Shown here piece by piece: positions 8,812 to 17,871 of a stretch of DNA of 64,000 bases. The first letter of the stretch is position 1, and each line of letters begins with the position of its first letter. This DNA comes from Mucilaginibacter sp. KACC 22063 (lineage in GTDB: Bacteria; Bacteroidota; Bacteroidia; Sphingobacteriales; Sphingobacteriaceae), in the NCBI RefSeq assembly GCF_028736115.1, contig NZ_CP117877.1, positions 4,154,001 through 4,218,000 of the forward strand. Reading direction: 5' to 3'. Under the pieces are notes generated by a model. That model was given only the letters and a program-made list of their open reading frames with translations. It did no database searches and was not told where the DNA came from. The translations under genes and the position numbers were made by a program.

Positions 8812-9258
8812 ATGAATAAACTGATAGCATCATGGTTTGGTGTAGGCTACATAAAAGGCGGCGGTACCATTGCTGCCGCAATAACCTGTGTGCTGGTTTA
8901 TTTTTTTTGGCAGGTGACTGCCGGACAAAACATCTGGCTGTTTTTAGCAATAACAATAATCATTAATGCTATAGGTATATACGTTGGTAACCAGGTTGAG
9001 CCTTTTTGGGGGAAAGACAGCTACCGCGTAGTAATTGACGAAGTGGGTGGCATGCTGGTCACTTTGTTGTTTATCCACCCCAATACTTATGCACTTATTG
9101 GCGGCTTCGTACTGTTCCGCTTTTTTGATATGGTAAAACCATTATATATCCGTAAAATGGAAAACCTGCCAGCAGGTACAGGTGTAATGATGGATGATAT
9201 ACTGGCAGGCGTTTACTCCAACATCGTTTTGCAGGTATTACTGGTTATTTTCAAATAA
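8812..9258 (+). CDS. pgpA: Phosphatidylglycerophosphatase A
   Basis: 148 residues from ATG 8812 (an in-frame TTG at 8803 is less likely). It dephosphorylates phosphatidylglycerophosphate to phosphatidylglycerol in the inner membrane. The N-terminal GVGYIKGGGTIAAAI matches the family's Gly-rich entry motif, and VVIDEVGGML is the conserved DExxG core. Four hydrophobic segments are visible and the C-terminal VMMDDILAGVYSN motif is diagnostic. Single gene, convergent with the YceI gene across a hairpin at 9260-9283. Confidence 0.92.
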   Translation: MNKLIASWFGVGYIKGGGTIAAAITCVLVYFFWQVTAGQNIWLFLAITIIINAIGIYVGNQVEPFWGKDSYRVVIDEVGGMLVTLLFIHPNTYALIGGFVLFRFFDMVKPLYIRKMENLPAGTGVMMDDILAGVYSNIVLQVLLVIFK

Positions 9259-9259
9259 G

Positions 9260-9283
9260 AAAGGCAACTGTTAAGCTGCCTTT
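9260..9283. terminator. Terminator between pgpA and YceI gene
   Basis: AAAGGCA (9260-9266) pairs with TGCCTTT (9277-9283) between two convergent stop codons. Confidence 0.65.
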
Positions 9284-9292
9284 ATCTGTAAT

Positions 9293-9817
9293 TTATGCTT
9301 TGGTGACCGGAACATTCAGGTATACCATTACCTCATCAGGGGTACCCATCCTTGTAATGTTAAAATCTTTCGGAATTACTTTCAGTTCGCCTTTGAACAC
9401 ACCATCGTTGCCTTTATCATCAAACGTAAAATGGATTGCTGCTGGTTTTGTAGTGCCTCTTAAAGTAAGCTTGCCAGTGGCTATATAGCCATTACCGCTT
9501 TTAGTAACTGATGTAGATACAAACTTAATGAGCGGGTTTTCGTCAGCGCCCAGAGCATCCTTAGCGTGATTTGTTTTGATAAAGAAACCTGTAGCCAGGG
9601 TAGTAGCATCAATAGAGGCTGATAATTTGGCCTGTTCCGGATGATCTTTATCAAACACGATGTCAGTTTTCAAACCTTTAATTGTCCCTTTGATATTACC
9701 CCCTACAAACCTAACTTCATAATCATCCCCCTTAACTTTCCATGCCCCTGCAAAGTAGGCAAAGGCGGTTGATACCGTAATTAATGTTGCCAGCAAGGCA
9801 TAGCTAAATTTTTTCAT
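9293..9817 (-). CDS. YceI family protein
   Basis: 174 residues with a signal peptide (1-20). The rest fits the YceI lipocalin-like beta barrel: AGAWKVKGDDYEVRFVGGNI at the start, a central DATTLATGFFIKTNHAKD segment and the KLTLRGTTKPAAIHFTF strand typical of the family. YceI proteins are periplasmic and bind isoprenoid-type lipids; the precise role here is unknown. Monocistronic. Confidence 0.9.
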   Translation of the reverse strand: MKKFSYALLATLITVSTAFAYFAGAWKVKGDDYEVRFVGGNIKGTIKGLKTDIVFDKDHPEQAKLSASIDATTLATGFFIKTNHAKDALGADENPLIKFVSTSVTKSGNGYIATGKLTLRGTTKPAAIHFTFDDKGNDGVFKGELKVIPKDFNITRMGTPDEVMVYLNVPVTKA

Positions 9818-9977
9818 AATACAGATTAACTTGATGAGCTTATATTTAAGTTGTTTATTATAACACGGCTGCTACACTGTGCAGGTTGCCACACGCAAAA
9901 AATTATCTAAAGTAGCTTAGATCAATTATGTTTCAAATAGCTTAAAATGTTTTTTAAAGATATTCGTCAATAAAAAT

Positions 9978-10442
9978 ATGTATTCCATTTTATTAGCCTT
10001 TCACTCACTTGTACGCTGGTTTGTTTTAATTAGCCTGTTATTTACTATCTGGCGCGCTTACCGCGGATGGCTTGGCAATAAACCGTTCACCCTGTCAGAC
10101 AATCGCACAAGGGTTGTCACCGCTACTATTGCGCATATTCAACTTGTTTTAGGCATATGGTTATATTTCATTAGCCCGGTAGTATCCTATTTTCTGCATA
10201 ATTTTTCGAGTGCTGTACATCAGAGGCAGATCAGGTTCTTCGGGATGGAGCATGTAACCATGATGCTGACGGCCATAATTATTATCACATTAGGTTCCGC
10301 TAAAGCCAAGCGTGCAACGGATGATAAAGAAAAGTTCAGGATTATGGCCGTATGGTTTACCATAAGCCTTGTTATTATCCTCAGCTCAATACCGTGGTCG
10401 TTTTCACCGTTGACCAGTAGGCCAAATTTCCGCCCGTTTTAA
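9978..10442 (+). CDS. Four-helix inner-membrane protein, unknown function
   Basis: 154 residues with four hydrophobic helices (about 5-27, 47-67, 90-110, 123-142). Conserved-looking His residues occur at the start of helix 1 (LAFHSLVRW) and in helices 2 and 3, which recalls small cytochrome b-like membrane proteins of Bacteroidota. No haem ligand pair can be proved from one sequence. Its last base (10442) abuts the convergent J-domain gene. Confidence 0.75.
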   Translation: MYSILLAFHSLVRWFVLISLLFTIWRAYRGWLGNKPFTLSDNRTRVVTATIAHIQLVLGIWLYFISPVVSYFLHNFSSAVHQRQIRFFGMEHVTMMLTAIIIITLGSAKAKRATDDKEKFRIMAVWFTISLVIILSSIPWSFSPLTSRPNFRPF

Positions 10443-11222
10443 TTAAGGCGTGGTTAAAGTCCACTTTGGTAAATAACCAGTCTGGCTGTTATACGCAACT
10501 TTATAAAATGTAATTCCTTTTGTCAGTACCCTTACTTTGGCTTGAGCAGGTAAGGTAGCTACCACTGCCGACATATAATCGGCTGTTTCATGCAGATAAA
10601 CATCACCTGCCAAACTCGACTTTAAATGTGTAATGTAAGTGGTATCGGGCTGTGGTTTATGAACCGCCTGTACAATAACCGGCTTAATAGCAGTTGGTGC
10701 TGGCGTTGTATTTTGCACCGCCGCTATTGCTTTCTGTACAGGTACCTGAAGCGCAACTGCTGGTTTGCTGATTACATTTTGAACCGGCTTTTGATTTGCC
10801 GGCATTATGGCCATCCCATGTTTCTTTTTACGATGCTTAAATTTTTTATGTGGAGTAGCAGTTGAAGTAATGGGCTGTATAATTTGTACCGGGGTCTCCT
10901 TATGCTGATTGATTTGCTTTAATACATAAAAACCAAACAGGCCGGTAAACCCTACCAGCGCAATAGTGGTTAGTAAATTTAAATGCCGCGTTCTGAAAAA
11001 TAATAATTGCCTTTTCTGGCTCCGTTTCAGGGCAGCATCATAACGGCGGCGCTTTACCGGGTCGCTTAAAATTTCGTATGCTTCGCTGATCTCCTGAAAA
11101 TGGCTTTGCAAAAAGTAATCGTCGTTTGCGTTGAACCTGCCCGCAAGCTTATAGTATGCTTCGTTCAGTTCATTTGCAGTACAGTTATTCCTTGTTCCCA
11201 AAATGTAGTAGAAATCTTTCAT
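10443..11222 (-). CDS. Membrane-anchored J-domain-like protein without HPD, with C-terminal SH3-like domain
   Basis: 259 residues. Residues 3-64 align with a DnaJ J domain: DFYYILGTRNNCTANELNEA, then helix II EAYYKLAGRF and helix III ending EILSDPVKRRRYD. The HPD tripeptide between helices II and III, which is needed to stimulate DnaK, is replaced by N31-A-N33. One transmembrane segment follows (about 83-103). A basic, Pro/Ala/Gln-rich linker leads to a bacterial SH3-like domain near 205-257 (GDVYLHETADYMSAVVATLP). This suggests a membrane protein tethered in the cytoplasm with a periplasmic wall- or protein-binding tip and no classic co-chaperone activity. Confidence 0.8.
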   Translation of the reverse strand: MKDFYYILGTRNNCTANELNEAYYKLAGRFNANDDYFLQSHFQEISEAYEILSDPVKRRRYDAALKRSQKRQLLFFRTRHLNLLTTIALVGFTGLFGFYVLKQINQHKETPVQIIQPITSTATPHKKFKHRKKKHGMAIMPANQKPVQNVISKPAVALQVPVQKAIAAVQNTTPAPTAIKPVIVQAVHKPQPDTTYITHLKSSLAGDVYLHETADYMSAVVATLPAQAKVRVLTKGITFYKVAYNSQTGYLPKWTLTTP

Positions 11223-11320
11223 ACCATAATCACCCGTCTATTTTAACTTATTTGATCGGGTATTTTAATTATAGTTTAAAACTGCTGTGAATTATTTCTG
11301 AGTGACATAATCTATCTATT

Positions 11321-11343
11321 TTATTTGGACTTATTCTAAATAA
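11321..11343 (+). promoter_or_regulatory. Palindromic iron-repressor-like operator
   Basis: A 23-bp imperfect palindrome centred at 11332 (9 of 11 positions pair; arms start TTATTTGGA and end TCTAAATAA). It overlaps the -33 element and spacer of the promoter of a siderophore-type receptor. The shape, TTTAGAA-N-TTCTAAA-like, resembles iron-responsive repressor boxes. The assignment to Fur or a similar regulator is inference. Confidence 0.5.
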
Positions 11344-11354
11344 AAATAACTTTG
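11324..11354 (+). promoter_or_regulatory. Bacteroidota-type promoter of the TonB receptor operon
   Basis: -33 TTTG at 11324-11327, 19-base spacer, -7 TAACTTTG at 11347-11354: an exact match to TTTG-N19-TAnnTTTG. The leader to the ATG at 11436 is about 75 bases. Confidence 0.7.
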
Positions 11355-11435
11355 CAAAAAATTCCCGGTGAATGTCGCTAAACTTTGCACCGGGTTTTAA
11401 TAAACGATCCTTCAACCATTCATTGAAACAAAAGT

Positions 11436-13871
11436 ATGTTTTTCACAGTTATCGGGCTCCCGAAGCCTGCTAAAACTTCACAAAAAAAATTAAACATCAG
11501 GCTTATTAAACTTTTTACATTCTTTTTAACGCTTACATTTTTTACCTCAAACGCATTTGCCGATGACGATGCCAAAGGTGGTACGATAAAGGGTACCGTA
11601 AAAACATCTGACGGTAAGCCCGCCGAGTTTGTAAACATCACCATTAAAGAAACCAACCAGGGCGCTGCTGCCGGTCAGAACGGGCATTACACCATCAGGA
11701 ACATTGCCCCGGGTACTTATACAGTAACTGCAAGCTTTGTAGGCCTGCAAACACAAACCCGTCAGGTAACTATTTCGCAAAAAGAGACCATCACTTTAGA
11801 CTTTGTTTTAACCGAAGACCGGAAGCAACTACAAGAGGTTTATGTGCAAGGCGCTAAAACTAACAAATTTCTGAAAAAGGAAACAGAGGATGTGGCACGA
11901 CTTCCGCTTAAAAACCTGGAAAATCCACAAGTATACAGCGTAGTAACCAGCGAACTGATGAAAGAGCAGGTAGTTGTTAATTATGCCGATGCTTACAAGA
12001 ACATACCGGGTACCGGCGTACCGCTTGTGTATAATAATGGCCGTACAAGTATGTTGTCGCGTGGTTTTACCACCGGAAACTTTATCCGCAACAGTGTTGC
12101 CGGTTATAATTTCAATGCCATTGATCCTGCCGATATCGAAAAGATCGAAGCTATAAAAGGCCCTACAGGTACTTTGTTTAACAGTAGCCTTGCTTCTTTC
12201 GGCGGCTTGTTTAACCGGGTTACCAAGCAGCCTTTTGATAAAGCGCGCACAGAGATCTCTTACAGCACCGGCAGCTTTGACCTGAACAGGCTTACCGCCG
12301 ATGTAAACGTACCTCTGAAAAGCGATAAAAGTGTACTTTTCCGCGTTAATGCTGCTTTGCATAATGAGCATAGCTTCCAGGATGCTGGTTTTAACCGTGG
12401 CTTTTTTGTTGCGCCAAGCCTAACCTATATCGTGAACGACCGCCTGTCTGTTGATATTGATGCCGAGATCGGTAACTCAAACGCAACATCGGCTTACCGC
12501 CTTGCACCAGATACTAAAGGGAAAATTCATAATGTAAAAGACCTGGGCTTAGATTACAAACGCTCGTTTATGAACAACAGCATTGATTACCTGAGCAGAC
12601 AGTTTGACCTTTACGCATTGGTGAACTACAAGATCTCTGATCACTGGAAATCACAAACTGTTTTCAATAAAACGTATTCGACCACCAAAGGCATGGTAAC
12701 TGCTTTTACCCTTGTTGACAGTACCAAAAAAATTAAGCAACAGGCTACCAAAGAAGACTATCCTTACTATATCGCCAACGTTCAGCAAAACTTCATCGGC
12801 GATTTTAAGATCGGGCAGTTCCGCAACCGTATTGTTACCGGTGTTGAATATTATAACCAGAAAAGCAACAATACAAACGTAACGGTAACTATGCCTGCCA
12901 TCAGTTACCTTGATCCGGGAGCGGCTTACAACAACTTTACAGCCGACAAGATCAATGCACTTGTTCAGGCCGCAGCGCCAAAAACAGGCGACTATGTGCA
13001 AAATAATCAAAGCTCTTATGCGGCATACGTATCAGATGTGTTCAACATTACCGAGCGCTTAAATGCAATGGCAAGTATCCGGATAGACCGCTTTGTAAAC
13101 AAAGGTGCCTACACCCCTGCCGATGGTAAAACCACTGGTAACTTTTCGCAAACGGCATGGTCTCCAAAGTTAGGCTTAGTTTACCAGGTAGTACGCAACC
13201 AGGTTTCGCTGTTTGGCAATTATATGAACGGCTTTAACAATGTCACTGCCACCAGCTTTGACAATACGCCTTTTAAACCGCAATACGCTAATCAATGGGA
13301 AGGCGGCGTTAAGGTTGATATCTGGGATCATAAGATCAGTTCAACCATCAGCTACTATGATATATCGGTAACCAATACTACTATGGATGATCCGGCACAT
13401 CCGGGCTTTTCTACCCAGGCTGGTACACAGCTAAGTAAAGGTTTAGAAGCCGAGTTAATAGCTAATCCGTTTACAGGCTTTAACATTGTTGCAGGCTTTG
13501 CCTACAACGATAGCAAAATAACCAAGGCGGCACCCGGCGCTAACAGCATATTAGGTTTACGCCCCGCTGCTGCGGGACCGGAACGCCTGGCAAACTTATG
13601 GATGAGCTACCGCATTCCAAGTGGCAAGGTACAAGGATTGGGTGCAGGTATTGGCGGCAACTACGGCAGCCAGTCGTACCAGACTAATACAGCCAGCTTT
13701 AAGTTTGTTATCCCGTCATATACTACCGTTGATGCTACCGTATTTTACGACAAACCCAAATATCGCATAGGTATAAAGGTTGACAACCTGACCAACGAAA
13801 AGTACTGGTCGTTCCGCCTGGCACCTCAAAACCCAACGCGTGGTACACTTAATTTAACCGTAAGATTTTAA
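11436..13871 (+). CDS. TonB-dependent siderophore receptor
   Basis: 811 residues. An N-terminal signal (to about residue 42) is followed by a carboxypeptidase-regulatory beta domain (about 48-125, TIKGTVKTSDGKPAEFVNIT). The plug domain lies near 150-255 (YNNGRTSMLSRGFTTGNFIR, DIEKIEAIKGPTGTLF) and a 22-strand-type barrel runs to the terminal aromatic RF. The plug sequence and the C-terminal NLTNEKYWSFRLAPQNPTRG resemble ferrichrome/hydroxamate receptors (FhuA-like). It would import ferric siderophore across the outer membrane using TonB-ExbBD energy. The PepSY gene begins 14 bases after the stop, so they form an operon, probably iron-repressed. Confidence 0.92.
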   Translation: MFFTVIGLPKPAKTSQKKLNIRLIKLFTFFLTLTFFTSNAFADDDAKGGTIKGTVKTSDGKPAEFVNITIKETNQGAAAGQNGHYTIRNIAPGTYTVTASFVGLQTQTRQVTISQKETITLDFVLTEDRKQLQEVYVQGAKTNKFLKKETEDVARLPLKNLENPQVYSVVTSELMKEQVVVNYADAYKNIPGTGVPLVYNNGRTSMLSRGFTTGNFIRNSVAGYNFNAIDPADIEKIEAIKGPTGTLFNSSLASFGGLFNRVTKQPFDKARTEISYSTGSFDLNRLTADVNVPLKSDKSVLFRVNAALHNEHSFQDAGFNRGFFVAPSLTYIVNDRLSVDIDAEIGNSNATSAYRLAPDTKGKIHNVKDLGLDYKRSFMNNSIDYLSRQFDLYALVNYKISDHWKSQTVFNKTYSTTKGMVTAFTLVDSTKKIKQQATKEDYPYYIANVQQNFIGDFKIGQFRNRIVTGVEYYNQKSNNTNVTVTMPAISYLDPGAAYNNFTADKINALVQAAAPKTGDYVQNNQSSYAAYVSDVFNITERLNAMASIRIDRFVNKGAYTPADGKTTGNFSQTAWSPKLGLVYQVVRNQVSLFGNYMNGFNNVTATSFDNTPFKPQYANQWEGGVKVDIWDHKISSTISYYDISVTNTTMDDPAHPGFSTQAGTQLSKGLEAELIANPFTGFNIVAGFAYNDSKITKAAPGANSILGLRPAAAGPERLANLWMSYRIPSGKVQGLGAGIGGNYGSQSYQTNTASFKFVIPSYTTVDATVFYDKPKYRIGIKVDNLTNEKYWSFRLAPQNPTRGTLNLTVRF

Positions 13872-13884
13872 AATTAACCCGGCT

Positions 13885-15030
13885 ATGAGCAGACAAAAAA
13901 CAACTTTAAAAAGCGCCATCAGGCAGATACACCTGATACTTGGCTTAGCCAGTGGTTTGGTTGTTTTTGTAGTAGCCATAGCCGCCGCCATACTCTCTTT
14001 TGAAGAAGAAGGCCGTGAGTTATTTCAGCATGATTTTTATCATGTAAAAGAAGTAAGTTACGCACGCCTTCCGTTTAAGCAAATGCAGGACAGCGTAAAG
14101 GCGCATTATCCTAAGTTTAAAGTAAGCAGCATCCGTTTTAAAGAGACAAAAGATGCCGCCATTATATTTTACAGCAAAAAGGAAATGGCGGTAAGTGTTG
14201 ATCCTTATACGTCAAAGATCAACGGAGTACTGAACCTCAAAAAAGACTTTTTTACCGTAGTACTTTCGCTGCATACGCATCTTTTACTAGGCGAAGTTGG
14301 CGGTACCATTGTTAAGGTTAACGTGCTGATATTTTTTATCATGTGTGTGAGCGGCTTAGTGCTGTGGTGGCCTAAGCAGAAAAGATTTTTTAAACAAGCC
14401 CTTACCATCAACTTTAAAATCAAAAACTGGAAACGCCTTAACTGGGATCTGCATAGCGTGTTAGGTTTTTACGCTATGCTTGTACTGGTATTAGTTTCAC
14501 TTACCGGGATGTTTTTTGTGTATGATTCAGTTAAAAGCACAGCGGCATTTATTACCGGTAACCGCGCGCCTAAGAAAGAAAAGGTAAAGATAGCCCAGGG
14601 TGATAAAAAGACTTTTAACACGGATAAAGCCTATAACTATATGGTTTCAAACTATCCGGGCGCTATAGAAACATTTATAACTCCGGCAGCATCAAAAACC
14701 GATGCCATACGCATACAAATGCGCTACCCTTATACCATAGTAAGGCAGCAAAACTCGGTTTACTTTGATCCCTATACCGGCAACATTGTAAGGGCAGATC
14801 TTTATAAAAACTATAATGGGTATGATCGTATTGCAGCCAGCAACTACAACCTGCATACGGGTCGCTTTCAGCTGGTTGGCATTGGCGGCAAAGTCATTTA
14901 CTTTTTGACTGCGCTTATTGCGGCATCATTACCGGTAACCGGCTTTATGATATGGTTAGGCAGAAGAAAGAAAAAGAAACCCTTAAGGCGGCACCCAAAA
15001 AGATACGCTAAACCTCTACCTATTTCATAA
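13885..15030 (+). CDS. PepSY-associated transmembrane protein, probable siderophore-iron reductase
   Basis: 381 residues with four transmembrane helices: about 15-37, 146-165, 195-217 and 335-358. PepSY-like domains occupy the loops (DPYTSKINGVLNLKK and DPYTGNIVRADLYK). Conserved His pairs in helices and loops (LSLHTHLLLGE, LNWDLHSVLGFYA, SNYNLHTGRFQ) are typical of this family and may ligate haem. Members are regularly encoded beside ferric-siderophore receptors and are thought to reduce iron at the inner membrane. Co-transcribed with the upstream receptor and followed directly by a terminator. Confidence 0.9.
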   Translation: MSRQKTTLKSAIRQIHLILGLASGLVVFVVAIAAAILSFEEEGRELFQHDFYHVKEVSYARLPFKQMQDSVKAHYPKFKVSSIRFKETKDAAIIFYSKKEMAVSVDPYTSKINGVLNLKKDFFTVVLSLHTHLLLGEVGGTIVKVNVLIFFIMCVSGLVLWWPKQKRFFKQALTINFKIKNWKRLNWDLHSVLGFYAMLVLVLVSLTGMFFVYDSVKSTAAFITGNRAPKKEKVKIAQGDKKTFNTDKAYNYMVSNYPGAIETFITPAASKTDAIRIQMRYPYTIVRQQNSVYFDPYTGNIVRADLYKNYNGYDRIAASNYNLHTGRFQLVGIGGKVIYFLTALIAASLPVTGFMIWLGRRKKKKPLRRHPKRYAKPLPIS

Positions 15031-15060
15031 CACATAAGGCGCCTTTGAGCGCCTTATGTG
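15031..15060. terminator. Strong terminator, convergent genes
   Basis: Perfect 12-bp stem: CACATAAGGCGC (15031-15042) with GCGCCTTATGTG (15049-15060), 6-base loop, directly after the PepSY gene stop. Confidence 0.85.
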
Positions 15061-15077
15061 CTTAGTGACTTATTATC

Positions 15078-15806
15078 TCACAAATACAATTGGGTCATTT
15101 TTCTCCAGTTGCGTGGGTTGTGTGCGTAACCATTCCAGGTGTAAAATTCATGCTGAATTCCTTTAGCGTTTAACAACTCACTAAACTCACAATTGTCCTG
15201 CTTAAAAGGATCAGTTTCGCCAATGGCAATTAGAATCTGCATTTGCCTGATATGATCTAAATGCCAGCCGTTTTCCATGTTGGCCATAAACTGCCGCGGC
15301 ATATTAAAGTAGATATCTTCATTATGGAAGCCATCAAATAGATCGCGGAAATATAGCACCGATCGGGTAAGGTCATACCTGCCACTGAGGCATACCAGCC
15401 TCTTAAAATAATCCGGATACTTTAAGGCTATGTTTGCTGCATGATATGCACCCAGGCTGCATCCGGCAGACTCAAGATCACCATCCGGGTTTTTAGTACG
15501 TATAAATGGCAATACTTCATTAACAATGTAGCGCTCGTATTGCAAATGACGGTTTATCTTTTCTTCAGGGCTCGATTGCTCGTTATAAAAAGTTTCGGCA
15601 TCTATACTATCCACACAAAACAGTTGCAGTTCACCGTTATTGATGCGATCGGCAATGCCCTCAATTATTCCCCAGTTCTCGTAATCATAAAACCGCCCCA
15701 TACGCGGAGGGAAAAACAGCACCGCCCTGCCGCCATGGCCAAATATCAACAGTTCCATATCCCTTTCGAGATGTGCACTATACCACCGATGATATTCCCT
15801 GTTCAT
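15078..15806 (-). CDS. Esterase family alpha/beta hydrolase
   Basis: 242 residues, no signal peptide. The fold is the putative-esterase (esterase D-like) alpha/beta hydrolase. The nucleophile elbow is GCSLGAYHAAN (Gly-x-Ser-x-Gly), the acid region is IAIGETDPFK, and the His lies in NGYAHNPRNW near the C-terminus. The opening HRWYSAHLERDMELLIFGHGGRAVLFFPPR is typical of a widespread subgroup of small cytoplasmic esterases of unknown substrate. The gene to its right on the same strand is an SGNH hydrolase, 59 bases apart, so they may be co-transcribed. Confidence 0.88.
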   Translation of the reverse strand: MNREYHRWYSAHLERDMELLIFGHGGRAVLFFPPRMGRFYDYENWGIIEGIADRINNGELQLFCVDSIDAETFYNEQSSPEEKINRHLQYERYIVNEVLPFIRTKNPDGDLESAGCSLGAYHAANIALKYPDYFKRLVCLSGRYDLTRSVLYFRDLFDGFHNEDIYFNMPRQFMANMENGWHLDHIRQMQILIAIGETDPFKQDNCEFSELLNAKGIQHEFYTWNGYAHNPRNWRKMTQLYL

Positions 15807-15865
15807 GCCTGGCTATAATTTTGAGAAATATCCCTTTTACATATTAAATACCGGTCAAAAAATAG

Positions 15866-16459
15866 TTAACTGTGCGCCACCGCTTCCTCTATGGCAGCCT
15901 TCCACACTAAATAACCTTTTCGCGTCATGTGCAAACCATCTTCTGCGTAATATTCTTTATTAGGCTGTCCGTCTGCATTCAGCATTTTACTGAAAATATC
16001 TATCCATTGCCAGTTAGGGTGCTTGTCTTTAATTTCTTTTGAGATCAGTTCGTTGGCATATTTAAACTGCTCAACCAGGTGCCAGCGGCTGATACTTGGC
16101 TTTAACGAAATAAAGTAGCATGGCAAAGCACCAAAATGCTGTGTTACCCTTTGTGTAAGCTCCTGAAAGAAAATACAAACCTCTTCAGGATGGCGCCCGT
16201 CTCCCAAATCGTTATCACCAGCGTAAAATATTAATTTTTGTGGTTCATACCCCGTCATCACTCTGTCAAAGTACCAGGTACAAGCCGCTAATGTAGAACC
16301 ACCGAAGCCCAGATTTGCAGGATTTAAGCCTGGAAAATCCTCTTTCAATCCAGCCCACATCCTGATAGATGAGCTACCGTAAAATATCGTTTCCGGCTTA
16401 TATGTTAACTCGAGGCGCTCTTTTTCCAAACGCATTATATCATCCTCGTACCAATTCAT
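15866..16459 (-). CDS. SGNH/GDSL hydrolase
   Basis: 197 residues. Block I is FYGSSSIRMW with the nucleophile Ser in GSSS rather than GDS; block II has the Gly of LGFGGST; block III has the Asn in YAGDNDLGDG; block V is EDGLHMTRKGYLVW with the Asp/His pair. All four catalytic elements are present, so activity on an acyl or acetyl ester is likely, but the substrate is not predictable. No signal peptide. It precedes the esterase gene on the same strand. Confidence 0.88.
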   Translation of the reverse strand: MNWYEDDIMRLEKERLELTYKPETIFYGSSSIRMWAGLKEDFPGLNPANLGFGGSTLAACTWYFDRVMTGYEPQKLIFYAGDNDLGDGRHPEEVCIFFQELTQRVTQHFGALPCYFISLKPSISRWHLVEQFKYANELISKEIKDKHPNWQWIDIFSKMLNADGQPNKEYYAEDGLHMTRKGYLVWKAAIEEAVAHS

Positions 16460-16623
16460 CTTTAAAAAATTATAGCCCCAAACCTAAATAAACAATTCTT
16501 AAATATTGTTTGGAGATTGCGAAAACGGTTTCTAAATACTGCGAATTGTACTGAAAATACCGCGTTTAACCATTGCTATGCAACATTTGCGCCAATTATT
16601 TTGTATTAATTAAAATACTAACA

Positions 16624-17613
16624 ATGAGAATAGTAACACTAGAAGAGCATATATCTTTCCCGGGAATGTCGGCTTTTTTGCCGCCTGATCTCATCCAAAA
16701 CAGAAAACCTTCAAGCGCTGCCTTGCAAATGATGACAAAGCTGGAAGACATTACCGGCGAACGCCTGGCATCAATGGATAAAAACGGCATTTCCATGCAG
16801 GTACTTTCTGTAGAGAATACAGATGTAAACCTGCTTAATGGTAATGAAGCTGCAAAATTTGCTGCAAAATATAACGACCTGATTGCGGAGAGAATCAAAG
16901 ATCACCCTGAGCGGTTTGCAGCGTTTGCACACCTGCCCATGACAGCGCCTTTAGCCGCCGCAGATGAGTTGGAGCGCACAGTTAAAACTTATGGCTTTCG
17001 CGGTGCCATGATCAAAGGGCTGATCAACGGCGAGTTTTTGGATGCACCAAAATTTGCACCTGTTTTTGAAAGAGCCGAAAAGCTGGGCGTGCCTATTTAT
17101 ATTCACCCCGGTATACCGCCACAATCTGTGATGGATGCTTACTATAGCAATGTGGGCGGCAAACAAGGCCCCTATGAAGCTATTGCCTGCTGGGGTTGGG
17201 GATGGCACTCGGAAACGGCCATACATGTGTTACGACTTTTAGCGGCTGGTATATTTGACAAGTATCCGAACTTAAAGATCATCATCGGACACATGGGCGA
17301 AATGCTGCCGATGATGTGGGTACGCTCCGAGCGGGCATTTAAGCCCGGAGCAGGTGGCGAAAATCAGCGTACACTGGCTGATACCTTCCGGCAGCAGTTA
17401 TACATTACCACCAGTGGCTTTTTTACGCAACCACCACTGCAATTAGCATTGGATACTATCGGGGTAGATAACATTATGCTATCGGTAGATTACCCGTTTA
17501 GCACCAATGAAATGGGGATTGATTTCCTGAACAGCATTCAATTACCCGCCGACCAGGTGGAAAAGATCGCACATGGCAACGCCGATAAATTGCTTGGCTT
17601 AGGCGCGAAATAA
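16624..17613 (+). CDS. Amidohydrolase family protein (ACMSD-like decarboxylase/hydrolase)
   Basis: 329 residues from ATG 16624, which yields the family-typical MRIVTLEEHISFPG; an upstream in-frame ATG at 16573 would add an unusual 17-residue extension. Amidohydrolase_2 fold: N-terminal metal motif as ExH (EEH) rather than HxH, metal His in YIHPGIPP, IIGHMGEMLPMMW, and the C-terminal Asp in SVDYPF. These features are shared with the metal-dependent decarboxylases (ACMSD, gamma-resorcylate type). The substrate is unknown. Monocistronic with a terminator after it. Confidence 0.88.
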   Translation: MRIVTLEEHISFPGMSAFLPPDLIQNRKPSSAALQMMTKLEDITGERLASMDKNGISMQVLSVENTDVNLLNGNEAAKFAAKYNDLIAERIKDHPERFAAFAHLPMTAPLAAADELERTVKTYGFRGAMIKGLINGEFLDAPKFAPVFERAEKLGVPIYIHPGIPPQSVMDAYYSNVGGKQGPYEAIACWGWGWHSETAIHVLRLLAAGIFDKYPNLKIIIGHMGEMLPMMWVRSERAFKPGAGGENQRTLADTFRQQLYITTSGFFTQPPLQLALDTIGVDNIMLSVDYPFSTNEMGIDFLNSIQLPADQVEKIAHGNADKLLGLGAK

Positions 17614-17622
17614 AGCTGAATC

Positions 17623-17656
17623 ATACCGGATCATATAATTGGTTATGATCCGGTAT
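17623..17656. terminator. Terminator between convergent genes
   Basis: Perfect 13-bp stem, ATACCGGATCATA (17623-17635) with TATGATCCGGTAT (17644-17656). It overlaps the last codons of the minus-strand gene ending at 17643. Confidence 0.75.
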
Positions 17657-17870
17657 TACTTAGTATATCCTTATTACAAATACCTGTCTTTTTACTTTGT
17701 TGAAATTTTATAATGGCAATAACTTCAAGGGCTAAGCCTAAGCCGTAGATAAAACCTCTTACACTATCGGGCATAAAAAAATGCTTACTGATTATTGGCG
17801 TGGTGGTTACCATTAGTACACCAATGATCAATAAAGCCATAACAGGCTTTGACGGTTTATTCTGTTTCAT
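17643..17870 (-). CDS. Small two-helix membrane protein
   Basis: 75 residues with two hydrophobic helices (about 9-25 and 37-55). It starts one base after the stop of the 194-residue membrane protein and so forms the third gene of the ECF sigma operon. No recognised family or motif. Confidence 0.65.
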   Translation of the reverse strand: MKQNKPSKPVMALLIIGVLMVTTTPIISKHFFMPDSVRGFIYGLGLALEVIAIIKFQQSKKTGICNKDILSNTGS

Positions 17871-17871
17871 C

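Noticed and set aside
11829..12371. A 180-codon minus-strand frame
   Set aside because: It lies fully within the TonB receptor gene and has no domain likeness.
16573..16624. Upstream start for the amidohydrolase
   Set aside because: The 17 extra residues are not typical of the family; ATG 16624 gives the standard N-terminus.
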